From Paenibacillus mellifer (GTDB lineage Bacteria; Bacillota; Bacilli; Paenibacillales; Paenibacillaceae), in NCBI RefSeq assembly GCF_023195895.1, contig NZ_JALPRK010000003.1:1-64000 (forward strand): a DNA stretch of 64,000 nucleotides, read 5' to 3'. How positions within the stretch are numbered: position 1 is the stretch's first letter; the number at the start of each line of letters is the position of its first letter. The notes below the pieces were generated by a model. That model was given only the letters and a program-made list of their open reading frames with translations, was not told the DNA's origin and did not search any database. Both the position numbers and the translations under genes were made by a program. Shown here in pieces: positions 16,901 to 25,653 of this stretch.

Positions 16901-18445
16901 TTACCGGATGTCAAACCAATCGAAGCAAGCCGGAGCCGCACATGCCGCACCGTTGCCCGACGCGTATAAACCAACCACTACGCCGGTAAAGCACATCTTC
17001 TGGACATAATCCTCAGGAGACAAAGCTAACGCAGTCTCTGAAGCCAATTCGGTCCACTGCCGGCCGTCCAAGGAATAACAAAGCGTGTACTTGCTCTCGT
17101 CCGAGCGGATCTTCAAATGCACCGCGTCCGTATACACCGGCACGATGACCGCAATTCGTGTCTCCCCGCGGACGGTCACACGGGCAACGACCTTGTTCTG
17201 ACCGTCGTCCCTAGTTAGAAACACCTCGTAGTGAGCAGCCTCATCTCGACGAGCACATAAACCGGCTTCTTCGCCATCCTGGATCCCCTTGAATTGCAAC
17301 AAGGTACTCCATTCTGCTTGGACACGCTGCTGCCTTCTGCCAACGAAAGCGACCGGAGCCACGTCGTTCAACCCCGCAGCCTGCCCGCGTAAAGTCAGCC
17401 AGCCCGGCCGTTCGCCCAGCGACCAGCTGTCCTCCGCCGGATTGCGAAGGAACGTCCAGGCCGGCGAAAGCGTATCCCGATCGAAATCATCTTTTTCCGC
17501 CAATAAGGGTTCCCCGGCATTCTCGGCTCCACTCCCCGGCACCCGCGGCACGCTCATTTGGAGCTGGACCAAACCTTCGTTGTTGTCGATCATCGGCCAG
17601 CCATCTGCGCTCCAAGTAACCGGAGCAAGGAAGGTTTCCCGTCCCAGCACGCTATAACCCGAACCAACTAACCGCACCCCAAGAAATACGGCCCACCAAT
17701 CGCCGTTCGGGTCTACAATCAGGTCGGCATGACCGAGATATTGAATCGGATGCTCGAGGCTGCGGTGAGTTAAGATCGGCTCCGGGTACAGCTCAAACGG
17801 TCCATATGGGCTGGTGCCGCGGCCGATGATTTCCCGATGGTCCTTGGCCGTACCGCCTGAGGCGGTCATGATGTAATACATGCCGCGAATCTTGTACAAA
17901 TGCGGCCCTTCCGTCCAAGGCCCGCCGTCGCCGTGCCAAATAACTACCGGCTCACTTAACGCTTCCCCGGTCGCAATATCGATTTCATATTGGATCGCGT
18001 GTGAATCATAATCTGCGCCTTGCTGCGCCGTCACGTAAACCTTCCCGTCCTCATCGAAGAACAGCGACGGGTCGATCCCGCCATACGGGATGCGGATCGG
18101 ATCGGACCAAGGGCCTGCGGGATCGGTGGCCGTGACATAAAAATTACCGATCCCCCGCACATCCGTCGTGATCATGTAGAACACGCCGTCATGATGGCGA
18201 ATCGTTGTCGCATAGATGCCGTCCGAGCTTAACCGATCCCGAAGATCCAATTGACTTGGCCGGTCCAGCACATGGCCGATCTGTTCCCAATGGATTAAAT
18301 CCCGGCTGTGGAAGATCGGTACGCCGGGGAAATATTCAAACGAACTGTTCACCAAATAAAAATCATCCCCGGCCCGAGTGATGCTCGGGTCGGGGTAAAA
18401 TCCGGGTAGAATCGGATTCGTGTAAGAGACTGGGGATTTCACCAT
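16901..18445 (-). CDS. Beta-xylosidase, GH43 (with C-terminal sandwich domain)
   Basis: A 514-residue protein. The five-bladed catalytic domain begins at once with NPILPGFYPDPSI (Asp19, general base), continues with GIDPSLFFDEDG (middle Asp), and EGPHLYK carries the catalytic acid. From about residue 310 a beta-sandwich domain (GH43 C2 type) follows. No signal peptide is present, so it cleaves xylo-oligosaccharides in the cytoplasm. Its ATG overlaps the permease stop (TAATG), so it is coupled to the importer. Arabinofuranosidase side activity is common in this family and cannot be excluded. Confidence 0.92.
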   Translation of the reverse strand: MVKSPVSYTNPILPGFYPDPSITRAGDDFYLVNSSFEYFPGVPIFHSRDLIHWEQIGHVLDRPSQLDLRDRLSSDGIYATTIRHHDGVFYMITTDVRGIGNFYVTATDPAGPWSDPIRIPYGGIDPSLFFDEDGKVYVTAQQGADYDSHAIQYEIDIATGEALSEPVVIWHGDGGPWTEGPHLYKIRGMYYIMTASGGTAKDHREIIGRGTSPYGPFELYPEPILTHRSLEHPIQYLGHADLIVDPNGDWWAVFLGVRLVGSGYSVLGRETFLAPVTWSADGWPMIDNNEGLVQLQMSVPRVPGSGAENAGEPLLAEKDDFDRDTLSPAWTFLRNPAEDSWSLGERPGWLTLRGQAAGLNDVAPVAFVGRRQQRVQAEWSTLLQFKGIQDGEEAGLCARRDEAAHYEVFLTRDDGQNKVVARVTVRGETRIAVIVPVYTDAVHLKIRSDESKYTLCYSLDGRQWTELASETALALSPEDYVQKMCFTGVVVGLYASGNGAACAAPACFDWFDIR

Positions 18446-19404
18446 TATTCTTTGACACTCCCTACGTTAAGTCCTACAACGAAATATTTCTGCATGAATG
18501 GATACACAAGCAGGATCGGAACAGATGCGACGACGGTGACCGCCGCTCGGATGGATAACGGAGTTACCCTCGCCGCAGCCGTATCTTGGGTCATACCCAC
18601 CCCTGCCGCAACGGCCGGGTTACTGTTCGCGTTCATACTGGAAGACAACAACTTCATGAGTTCGTATTGCAAGGTGCTGAGCTCCTGTCTCGACGAGGTG
18701 TAGATAAAAGCGTCAAACCAGGAATTCCAGGCTCCAACGGCAACGAACAAAGCGATTGTAGCCAATACCGGCTTACAAAGCGGGAAAATAATGGTCCAGA
18801 AGATTTTGAAATCGCCCGCGCCGTCAATTCTTGCCGACTCAACCAAACTTTCAGGAATCGTCCCGATGTAAGTTCGGATGACAATCAAGTTAAACGCACT
18901 GATCATCGAAGGCAGGACGTAAACCAGGAAGTTATTGAGCAAATGCAGGTCCTTCATCAGGAAGTACCCCGGAATCAAACCGGCGTTAAAATACATCGTC
19001 AAGACAAAGATCGTCGTAATCGGTTTGCGGAATACGTATTCCCGCCGGCTTAACGTATAAGCCAGCATCGTCGTCAGAAAGATATTCAAGATCGTCGACA
19101 ATACCGTTCTCGCTACCGAGATTAGGAATGCATCATAGATGGTGCCGGATACGAAAACCGCTTTGTAGTTCTGCAGCGTAAACTCTCTCGGCCACAGGTA
19201 GATCCCGCCGCGGATCGTGTCATTTCCAGCATTCAAGGATACGACAATCGTGTTCAAGAAAGGATATAGGGTGACAATGACCAGGAAAATCATGAAAATC
19301 GTATTAATTGTATTAAAAAGAATCGGCTCTATCCGGCTTCTTCCTACTCTTCGATTGAATGCAGCAGCAGATACTCGCTCTGGGCTGATCGATTGGTTCG
19401 CCAT
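18445..19404 (-). CDS. Carbohydrate ABC transporter permease, LplC/YtcP type
   Basis: A 319-residue inner-membrane permease with six membrane segments. ESARIDGAGDFKIFWTIIFP is the loop that docks on the ATPase (EAA motif). It follows the LplB-like permease by 2 bp and overlaps the GH43 start by one base. In known Paenibacillus aldouronate loci the importer genes lplA, lplB and ytcP are linked to the same three hydrolases, so the substrate is probably methylglucuronoxylotriose or similar. No ATPase gene is present here, so it likely uses a shared MsmX-type ATPase. Confidence 0.9.
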   Translation of the reverse strand: MANQSISPERVSAAAFNRRVGRSRIEPILFNTINTIFMIFLVIVTLYPFLNTIVVSLNAGNDTIRGGIYLWPREFTLQNYKAVFVSGTIYDAFLISVARTVLSTILNIFLTTMLAYTLSRREYVFRKPITTIFVLTMYFNAGLIPGYFLMKDLHLLNNFLVYVLPSMISAFNLIVIRTYIGTIPESLVESARIDGAGDFKIFWTIIFPLCKPVLATIALFVAVGAWNSWFDAFIYTSSRQELSTLQYELMKLLSSSMNANSNPAVAAGVGMTQDTAAARVTPLSIRAAVTVVASVPILLVYPFMQKYFVVGLNVGSVKE

Positions 19405-19406
19405 CT

Positions 19407-20372
19407 CTATAACAACCTCTCTTCCCCTAGTCGCTTCGCCATCCAGTTCGCGAGGAGCAGCATGGTTATGCTAACGACCGTTTTGAATATACCGCCGGCG
19501 GTTGCCAGTGAGTAGTTGCCTTGAGCAATCCCGTATTTCAGAACGAAGATATCGATCGTTTCCGCCCAGTCGACGACCAGACCGTTACCAAGCAGGTACT
19601 GAACTTCGAAGCCAGCTTCCAGGATATGACCGATGGACATGATCAGCAGAATGACGATCGTTGGTTTAATGCCGGGAAGCGTGACATGGAACATTTTCCG
19701 GTAACGGCTCGCTCCGTCAATATCCGCGGCTTCATAAAGGGCTGGGTCGATCGCGGCCATGGCGGCCAAATAAATGATTGTATTCCAGCCAACCTCTTTC
19801 CAGACGTGGGAAGCGCCAACGACACCCCAGAAATATTTGCCTTCGCTTAACCATAAAATGGGTTCCTTGATCAAATGCAGCTTCATCAAGACATCGTTGA
19901 TAATCCCGTCCGAAGCAAGGGACGTCGCGACGATCCCGGTAACGATGATCCAGGACAAAAAGTGCGGAAGATAAGAAATCGTTTGAACGGTTCTTTTCCA
20001 AAAGATTTTTTTGATTTCATTTAGCAGTAGAGCCAGAATAATCGCGGTTACAAAACCTAGCACCAGGTTGATGAAACCCATTGCCACTGTATTGCGCAGC
20101 ACCCGGAGGAAGCTGTCATCCGTAAACAGAAATTTGAACTGCTTGAAGCCGATCCATTCCTGCTGAGCAAAGCTCCTTGCTGGTTTGTAATTTTGGAATG
20201 CCATCGTCCAGCCCCATACCGGGTAATAAGCAAATAATATGATATAAGCCAATAACGGGACCGACATAAAGATCAACTGCCGCTGACTCTTGACAAGGGA
20301 CCAGGTTATTTGCTGTTTTTTTCTTTTTTTTGCTTTCGGGACGACGCGTTCCTTCGTTAAGGTTTCATCCAT
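19407..20372 (-). CDS. Carbohydrate ABC transporter permease, LplB type
   Basis: A 321-residue permease. Start placed at 20372, where GGGGAGAACAATT precedes ATG; the frame is open a further 48 bp but without a site. The N-terminus is very basic (KAKKRKKQQ), followed by six membrane segments and the EAA loop EAADIDGASRYRKMFHVTLPG. It pairs with the LplC-type permease downstream. A strong hairpin separates it from the binding-protein gene upstream. Confidence 0.9.
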   Translation of the reverse strand: MDETLTKERVVPKAKKRKKQQITWSLVKSQRQLIFMSVPLLAYIILFAYYPVWGWTMAFQNYKPARSFAQQEWIGFKQFKFLFTDDSFLRVLRNTVAMGFINLVLGFVTAIILALLLNEIKKIFWKRTVQTISYLPHFLSWIIVTGIVATSLASDGIINDVLMKLHLIKEPILWLSEGKYFWGVVGASHVWKEVGWNTIIYLAAMAAIDPALYEAADIDGASRYRKMFHVTLPGIKPTIVILLIMSIGHILEAGFEVQYLLGNGLVVDWAETIDIFVLKYGIAQGNYSLATAGGIFKTVVSITMLLLANWMAKRLGEERLL

Positions 20373-20401
20373 AATTGTTCTCCCCACAAAGCCTATTTTT
20401 T

Positions 20402-20436
20402 CGGAGAATGGAAGGCTCAACGCCTTCCATTCTCCG
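20402..20436. promoter_or_regulatory. Perfect 15-bp hairpin between binding protein and permease genes
   Basis: CGGAGAATGGAAGGC, loop TCAAC, then its exact complement. On the transcribed minus strand it is followed by an A run, not a T run, so it is not a classical terminator. It lies 14 bp after the binding-protein stop, where it could protect the upstream message and give more binding protein than permease. Confidence 0.65.
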
Positions 20437-20450
20437 ATTTAATAAATACC

Positions 20451-22157
20451 TTATTTCACTGTCCAGCTGTCGATTCTCCATTTCAGCACTTCATTGATGC
20501 GGTCTTCGTAAGCTTTGATGTTGAGTTTACCGATCTCCCCGGTATACTCAGACCAAACCTTGTCGAAGTCGGCCGGATTGGCCAAAATAGCTTTAGGCAG
20601 ATATTTCGTAGACAGATCGTTTTGTTTGGTGTTGACAATCTTGGCATCGGAGCCTTCCACCAAGTCAGCGGACCATGCCGGGTAAGAAACCTCGTTTTCC
20701 GGAGCTGGGGTGAAGAAGTCAACATAGCTGTTGTAGCCGTAGGCTGCCAGGAAGTTCTTGTCGTATTCTTCCAAACCTGCTTGGTATTCTTCAGGTTGTG
20801 CGGCCGCATCGGTCGCATTACCGTCGCTGAAATAGCCTTCCATTTTCGGACTGAATTTGTGAAGTGCATCCGCTTTATTAGCCAACTTCCAGGTAGCATC
20901 CGTAAACTTGTCACGTTGATCCTGGGTTTTCATGAAGCGGCCTTCTTCGGTGACGATGTAGTCTTCGCCCTCAATACCCCAGGACATGACTTTTTGCCAA
21001 TCTTCCTGAATCAGGCGGTCCCACATCTTGAGAATTTGGATCGCTTTCTCTTCGCCGGCATTGACGCTGATACCGAAGCCGTTGTTCAGATTCAGCGCTG
21101 GGCGGTCCAAATAGTGGTCCGTGATACTTGTATCATAGACCAGCGGTAAGCCAACATAAGTTCTTTCGTGATTTTTCGCGGTAATCAACACGTTCTCGGC
21201 GTCTTGGAAGTTCCAGTGCTGGTCAAACATCCCGAGTACGGTACCGCTGGAAAGTTTAGCCATATATTGGTCGTAGTTTTGCGTAAACGTTTCTTTGTCG
21301 ATCAAACCTTGCGCGTTGACTTCGTTCAGCTTTTGATAATATTGCTTCGCAATATCTTTATCCGCAAAGATTTCGGCTTTCCCGTCGTTAACGATAACGC
21401 CGCCGTCATTCGGATGGCCGACCAGATGCTGAGGAGCATTGAACAAGCCCCAGTTTCTCCAGTCGTAGTTCAAAATTTCGAAACCGATCGTCGGGCTGCC
21501 GTTGATGGTCGGATTCTTTTCCTTGTACTTCGCGATCAGGTCAAAATATTCGTCAAGCGTTTTCACTTGCGGGTAACCGGCATCTGCCAGAACGGCCTTT
21601 TGAATCCAGAAAGCCGGTCCCGAATACCAGGTCGTGCTGACTTCCCCGTTATAAGCCCCGTAGTTCGGAAGAATGTAGATATGGCCGTCGTTCGGGTCCT
21701 TCATCATGTTCCAGTATTTTTCATAGTGCTTCTTCAAATTTGGAGCGTGTTCTTCGATGAGGTCTTCCAGTGGGATATAAGCGCCCGCCGCCGTCAATTT
21801 CGTATTGCCCGTCATGATATCGGGGAAATCGGAGCCTGCGATCATAACGCCGAGCTTTTGGTTGATGTCCCCGGCGAGGAATTCGAATTTGAACGTTGCG
21901 CCAAGCTCATCTTTGATCTTCTTGTAGACCTTGTTGTCGGCCGTCGGCTGCTGACCGGCTTCCCCGATGAATGCGGTAATTTCAAACGGTTCAACCTTAT
22001 CCCCGGCGTTGTTTCCGGTTGTTGCTGCCTGATTGCCGGTGTTGTTGTCGGCTTTGGTAGCGTTGTTATTGCCCCCGCCGCATCCTGCAAGGATGACGCT
22101 GAGCGATAACAACAGAATCACGCTGAGCCGGAGCATTGATTTTGTCTTGCCCCCCAT
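20451..22157 (-). CDS. Aldouronate-type extracellular solute-binding lipoprotein, LplA type
   Basis: A 568-residue family-1 solute-binding protein. Start chosen at 22157 behind GGAGGTGCTTTAC. The signal peptide ends in LAGC with the lipid-bearing Cys26, followed by a glycine/asparagine linker. Length and the PEFEIT-like start of the domain fit the large LplA-type proteins of Paenibacillus. It hands substrate to the two permeases downstream. A 128-bp gap with a cre-like site lies upstream, after the response regulator gene, so it likely has its own promoter. Confidence 0.9.
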   Translation of the reverse strand: MGGKTKSMLRLSVILLLSLSVILAGCGGGNNNATKADNNTGNQAATTGNNAGDKVEPFEITAFIGEAGQQPTADNKVYKKIKDELGATFKFEFLAGDINQKLGVMIAGSDFPDIMTGNTKLTAAGAYIPLEDLIEEHAPNLKKHYEKYWNMMKDPNDGHIYILPNYGAYNGEVSTTWYSGPAFWIQKAVLADAGYPQVKTLDEYFDLIAKYKEKNPTINGSPTIGFEILNYDWRNWGLFNAPQHLVGHPNDGGVIVNDGKAEIFADKDIAKQYYQKLNEVNAQGLIDKETFTQNYDQYMAKLSSGTVLGMFDQHWNFQDAENVLITAKNHERTYVGLPLVYDTSITDHYLDRPALNLNNGFGISVNAGEEKAIQILKMWDRLIQEDWQKVMSWGIEGEDYIVTEEGRFMKTQDQRDKFTDATWKLANKADALHKFSPKMEGYFSDGNATDAAAQPEEYQAGLEEYDKNFLAAYGYNSYVDFFTPAPENEVSYPAWSADLVEGSDAKIVNTKQNDLSTKYLPKAILANPADFDKVWSEYTGEIGKLNIKAYEDRINEVLKWRIDSWTVK

Positions 22158-22229
22158 GTAAAGCACCTCCGTCATGATTTGTTGATGTTCAGGCGTTTTG
22201 TAAGCCCTTTCATCAACTTATCTTTATTG

Positions 22230-22243
22230 TAAAAGCGCTACCA
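22230..22243. promoter_or_regulatory. cre-like site before the importer operon
   Basis: TAAAAGCGCTACCA has the AAGCGCT core and matches 12 of 14 positions of the CcpA site consensus. It lies 73-86 bp before the binding-protein gene, where carbon catabolite repression of a xylan operon is expected. The two outer mismatches keep the confidence low. Confidence 0.4.
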
Positions 22244-22285
22244 AACCGTAACTAGTTCACAATTAAAGTTTTAACCTTCAAAATT

Positions 22286-23815
22286 TCAGTTCCTGTTTCT
22301 GTATTCATTAGGCGACATTTGTAATCTTCTCTCAAATTGCTTGAGGAATTGACCGTAGTTAGCATAACCGACCCGTTCGGCGACCTCGCCGTTATTCAAG
22401 GTTCCCTCCCGGAGCAGCTTCACGGCTTCTTCAATCCGCAGATTATGGATCATCTCGTTAAAATGAACGCCGTTTCTCTTCTGCAGCAGCTGGCCCAAAT
22501 AGACCGGATGCAGGTAAAAGACCTCCGCCAATTTCTTTATCGTTAGCGTCTCGCGGAAATGCTCCCGAATATAGACGTTGATGTTCTGGACGACCCCTTG
22601 GGAACGCTGAGACTTGACTTCAAGGAGCAGATCGATGATCTCCTTACCCACGGAATGAATAAGGTCCACCAACTCCCGCATGGTACAGACGGCGGATGCC
22701 TTCCCGGGGATATCGTATCGACTCTGCAGCTCCGACGCCTTGTCCGGGAGTTCGTCCAAGTGCTCCAGCATCAGGTAGAACAAGTGAATCACGAATTTAC
22801 GTACGATGTCCGGCGCAAGGGAATTCTCCCGGAAACGGTCTTCCGCTTGGGACAACCCTTCCTCCAAACCGGATTTGTCCAACAACTGCAGCGCTCCCAT
22901 GATCCGATCCACGAGCTCCGTTTGATCGTACTGGCAGCGGAATGTGAACCCGGCTACATCACGGTATACCGTAATCCCGGCAAAGTCATCCGTATAAAAA
23001 CGGTGGATCAATGCCGCCTGGGCCTGACGGTACGTTTCTGAAATTTCCAGCAGACTTTCCGCACCTGCTCCCACGGTTGCATAGGCTCCTAGAGTTCGGC
23101 ATTGGTTCTCCAAATCCCTCATTCGAGCAAGGCCATCCGGGCCGTCTGCGTCAGGATCGAACCCGTATACCAATGCAAAGCTGCCGGATTCCAAGTCGAT
23201 CAAATACATCGCTTCCCGCTCCTCGGCAAAAGCCGAGACCCCCTCTCGTGTCTCCGCAGAACTGCTGCTTCTGGGTTGGATGAAACAGACATTCCACGCC
23301 TTTCGAAGACTTGAAAGCGCATCGATCCGCTGGGTATCTCCGAGGAGGCTCGTCGGTTGATTCATCAGCGCTTTCAGCAAGTTAACCGTCTCCTCGTAGG
23401 AAGCGATGCGGTTGATGTGCTGACGCCCTCGTTCCTCCACCAGTTCTTGATAAATCGCCCCCAGTTCCTCGGCAGCCATCTCCTCGTCAATCGGCTTCAG
23501 CAAATACCGGGTAATGCCGAAGCGCAGGGCCTTTTGGGCGTATTGAAACTCGCTGTACCCGCTGACGATGGCAAAGCGGACCGGATGATTGTTTCGCTTC
23601 TGCCAGGTCTCGATCATTTCCAAGCCGTCCATCACCGGCATCCGCACATCCGTCACGACCAGATCCGGCTGCAATTTCTCGATCTGCGCCAGCGCCTCCG
23701 CACCGTTGCTGCTGGTCCCGCAAATATCGAAGCCGAGCTCTGGCCAGTTGATCCACAGCTGCATGCCTTCCAGCGCTGCCGGTTCATCATCCACCAGTAA
23801 CACCTTGAATTTCAT
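22286..23815 (-). CDS. Response regulator with AraC-type DNA-binding domain (YesN-like), second copy
   Basis: A 509-residue regulator. The receiver domain is residues 1-120 with Asp10/Glu11 and phospho-acceptor Asp56 (VVTDVRMP). A long middle region of about 270 residues follows, then two helix-turn-helix motifs at the C-terminus (LTIKKLAEVFYLHPVYLGQLLQ and GEVAERVGYANYGQFLKQFE). It begins 2 bp after the histidine kinase gene. It stands directly before the importer operon and is the likely activator of that operon. A second regulator of the same design lies on the other side of the kinase. Confidence 0.9.
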   Translation of the reverse strand: MKFKVLLVDDEPAALEGMQLWINWPELGFDICGTSSNGAEALAQIEKLQPDLVVTDVRMPVMDGLEMIETWQKRNNHPVRFAIVSGYSEFQYAQKALRFGITRYLLKPIDEEMAAEELGAIYQELVEERGRQHINRIASYEETVNLLKALMNQPTSLLGDTQRIDALSSLRKAWNVCFIQPRSSSSAETREGVSAFAEEREAMYLIDLESGSFALVYGFDPDADGPDGLARMRDLENQCRTLGAYATVGAGAESLLEISETYRQAQAALIHRFYTDDFAGITVYRDVAGFTFRCQYDQTELVDRIMGALQLLDKSGLEEGLSQAEDRFRENSLAPDIVRKFVIHLFYLMLEHLDELPDKASELQSRYDIPGKASAVCTMRELVDLIHSVGKEIIDLLLEVKSQRSQGVVQNINVYIREHFRETLTIKKLAEVFYLHPVYLGQLLQKRNGVHFNEMIHNLRIEEAVKLLREGTLNNGEVAERVGYANYGQFLKQFERRLQMSPNEYRNRN

Positions 23816-23817
23816 GC

Positions 23818-25635
23818 TTACCCCTCCCTGTCCATCTCTTCGTGGTGTTCGAGCAGTTTGACCGGAATTTCGAAGGACACTTCCGTTCCTTGCCCCGGTT
23901 TGCTGTTGATGTTGAATCGAACCTGGTCGTTGTAGTACAGCTCAAACCGACGATAAACATTGCGGATGCCAATACTGGTCCCGGAGGTGTTCTCACTTCG
24001 TACGGAGAGCAGCATTTCCCGCAGTTGTTCCGGTTCGATCCCTTTGCCGTTATCCGAAATAACGATGCACAGCCGACCATCGACCACGCGGGCTTTGACG
24101 GTGACGAGCCCCGTGCCTTGTACCGCCTGGATTCCATGCTTGCAGGCATTCTCCACCAGCGGCTGGATGCTCATCTTCGGAATTTTATAGTGAAGCGCCT
24201 CCTCCTCAATGTCAAAGATGTATTCGAATTTGTCACGGAAGCGGAATTTCTCGATTTTCAAATACATGTCGATAAACAGGATCTCTTCCTCCAGCGTGAC
24301 CAGATCCTCCTTCCAGCGCAGCAGCCGGCGCAGCAGCCTGGACAAATTCTTAATGATGTCTGTCACGTCGGAATAATTGTTTTTCGTGCAGACGACCAAA
24401 ATCGCGTTCAGGGTATTGAACAGGAAATGCGGGTTCATCTGGCTCTGCAAAAAGTTCAGTTCCGCCCGCACCCGCTCGGCCTCAAGGCTCTTCTGCTGAA
24501 TCTCCAGCTTGTAAACATTGTTAATCAGCGCATTGATACGAGCGGTCATCATGTTGAAGTTACGGATCAAGCCGCCAACTTCATCGCGCCCTTCATCGAT
24601 GTTGATCAGATCGAACTTCTCGTTGGTGACCTTCTGCATGTGGCGGGACAACCGCTTCACCCGGTAATGGTACGATCTCAGCATCACGTAGATGAATATG
24701 GACGTAAACAAGGTGATCGTAGCCGCGAGCATCCCAACGAACAACCTCATCTCAAACATAGACTTGGAGACTCTGGTTCCCTGCGGAATGCCGATTAGGC
24801 GCCAGCCCTTCACATATCTCGCATTACCGATGGCGACGGATTCCATGCCCTTCTCCTTATCCCCTGCAGACCATTCGAATTTGGGATAACCGGTACTTGT
24901 ATCCTGCCTGTACCCGCTGTTCGCTGATACGATGATTTCGTCATTCCCGTTGACCAGGTACAGGTCGAGATAGTCCTGCTCCCGGACGATGGCATCGTAG
25001 ATTTTGCTAAGGTCGATATCAATCCGCAGCAGCTTGTCGAACGTGTTATAGGAGTCATAGTAATCCATCTTCTCGATCACGCTGAAATAGGGTTCAGTAT
25101 CGGACCGGTTGATGGCCTGGGCAGCACGATACGCAGCGACGACCACCGGGTCAGATGAATCCTCCCAAATTTGATACCAATCGCTGTCCTTCACCTCGTC
25201 ATCGAGCAAATGATAGTTGCCACCAGGAACGATCGTCGGATTGGTCGTGTAGATCCCGATCCGCAGAATTTGGTTGTTGACCGGAATGTAGCTGGTGACC
25301 CGATTGCGCAGCTGCTCGTCAAACGTCTCATAGAAATCAAGCGGATCGGCGTACGTCTTTTCCATCTTCTCGTACAGCGTTTTATCTGTGTTCAGGGCAT
25401 GGCTGACGGCCACCCCGCCGTCGATAAAATCAAGAATGTCCTTTCGGGCACGTTCCATGGAAATCTCCAGGTTCTGCTCTTCGCGCTCTTTGATGAAATC
25501 GGTCATCCGCCCCATAAACAGCAAGTTAATGACCAGAATCGGCAGCAGAACACCAATGAGGTAGATCAGCAAAAATTTTGTATTCAGCGGAATATCATTG
25601 ATCTTGATCTTTCCCCGAAATCTCCATCTTCTCAT
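23818..25635 (-). CDS. Sensor histidine kinase, YesM-like
   Basis: A 605-residue membrane kinase. Segments near 20-41 and 298-320 flank an extracellular sensor domain of about 250 residues. A HAMP linker follows, then the His_kinase domain with phospho-acceptor His403 in QMNPHFLFNTLN, and an HATPase domain with NACKHGI and DNGKGI. This family senses oligosaccharides, sometimes via the binding protein. It sits between two response regulator genes (18 bp after the first, 2 bp before the second) and upstream of the aldouronate importer. Confidence 0.92.
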   Translation of the reverse strand: MRRWRFRGKIKINDIPLNTKFLLIYLIGVLLPILVINLLFMGRMTDFIKEREEQNLEISMERARKDILDFIDGGVAVSHALNTDKTLYEKMEKTYADPLDFYETFDEQLRNRVTSYIPVNNQILRIGIYTTNPTIVPGGNYHLLDDEVKDSDWYQIWEDSSDPVVVAAYRAAQAINRSDTEPYFSVIEKMDYYDSYNTFDKLLRIDIDLSKIYDAIVREQDYLDLYLVNGNDEIIVSANSGYRQDTSTGYPKFEWSAGDKEKGMESVAIGNARYVKGWRLIGIPQGTRVSKSMFEMRLFVGMLAATITLFTSIFIYVMLRSYHYRVKRLSRHMQKVTNEKFDLINIDEGRDEVGGLIRNFNMMTARINALINNVYKLEIQQKSLEAERVRAELNFLQSQMNPHFLFNTLNAILVVCTKNNYSDVTDIIKNLSRLLRRLLRWKEDLVTLEEEILFIDMYLKIEKFRFRDKFEYIFDIEEEALHYKIPKMSIQPLVENACKHGIQAVQGTGLVTVKARVVDGRLCIVISDNGKGIEPEQLREMLLSVRSENTSGTSIGIRNVYRRFELYYNDQVRFNINSKPGQGTEVSFEIPVKLLEHHEEMDREG

Positions 25636-25653
25636 GCTTGCACCACCTCGAGC

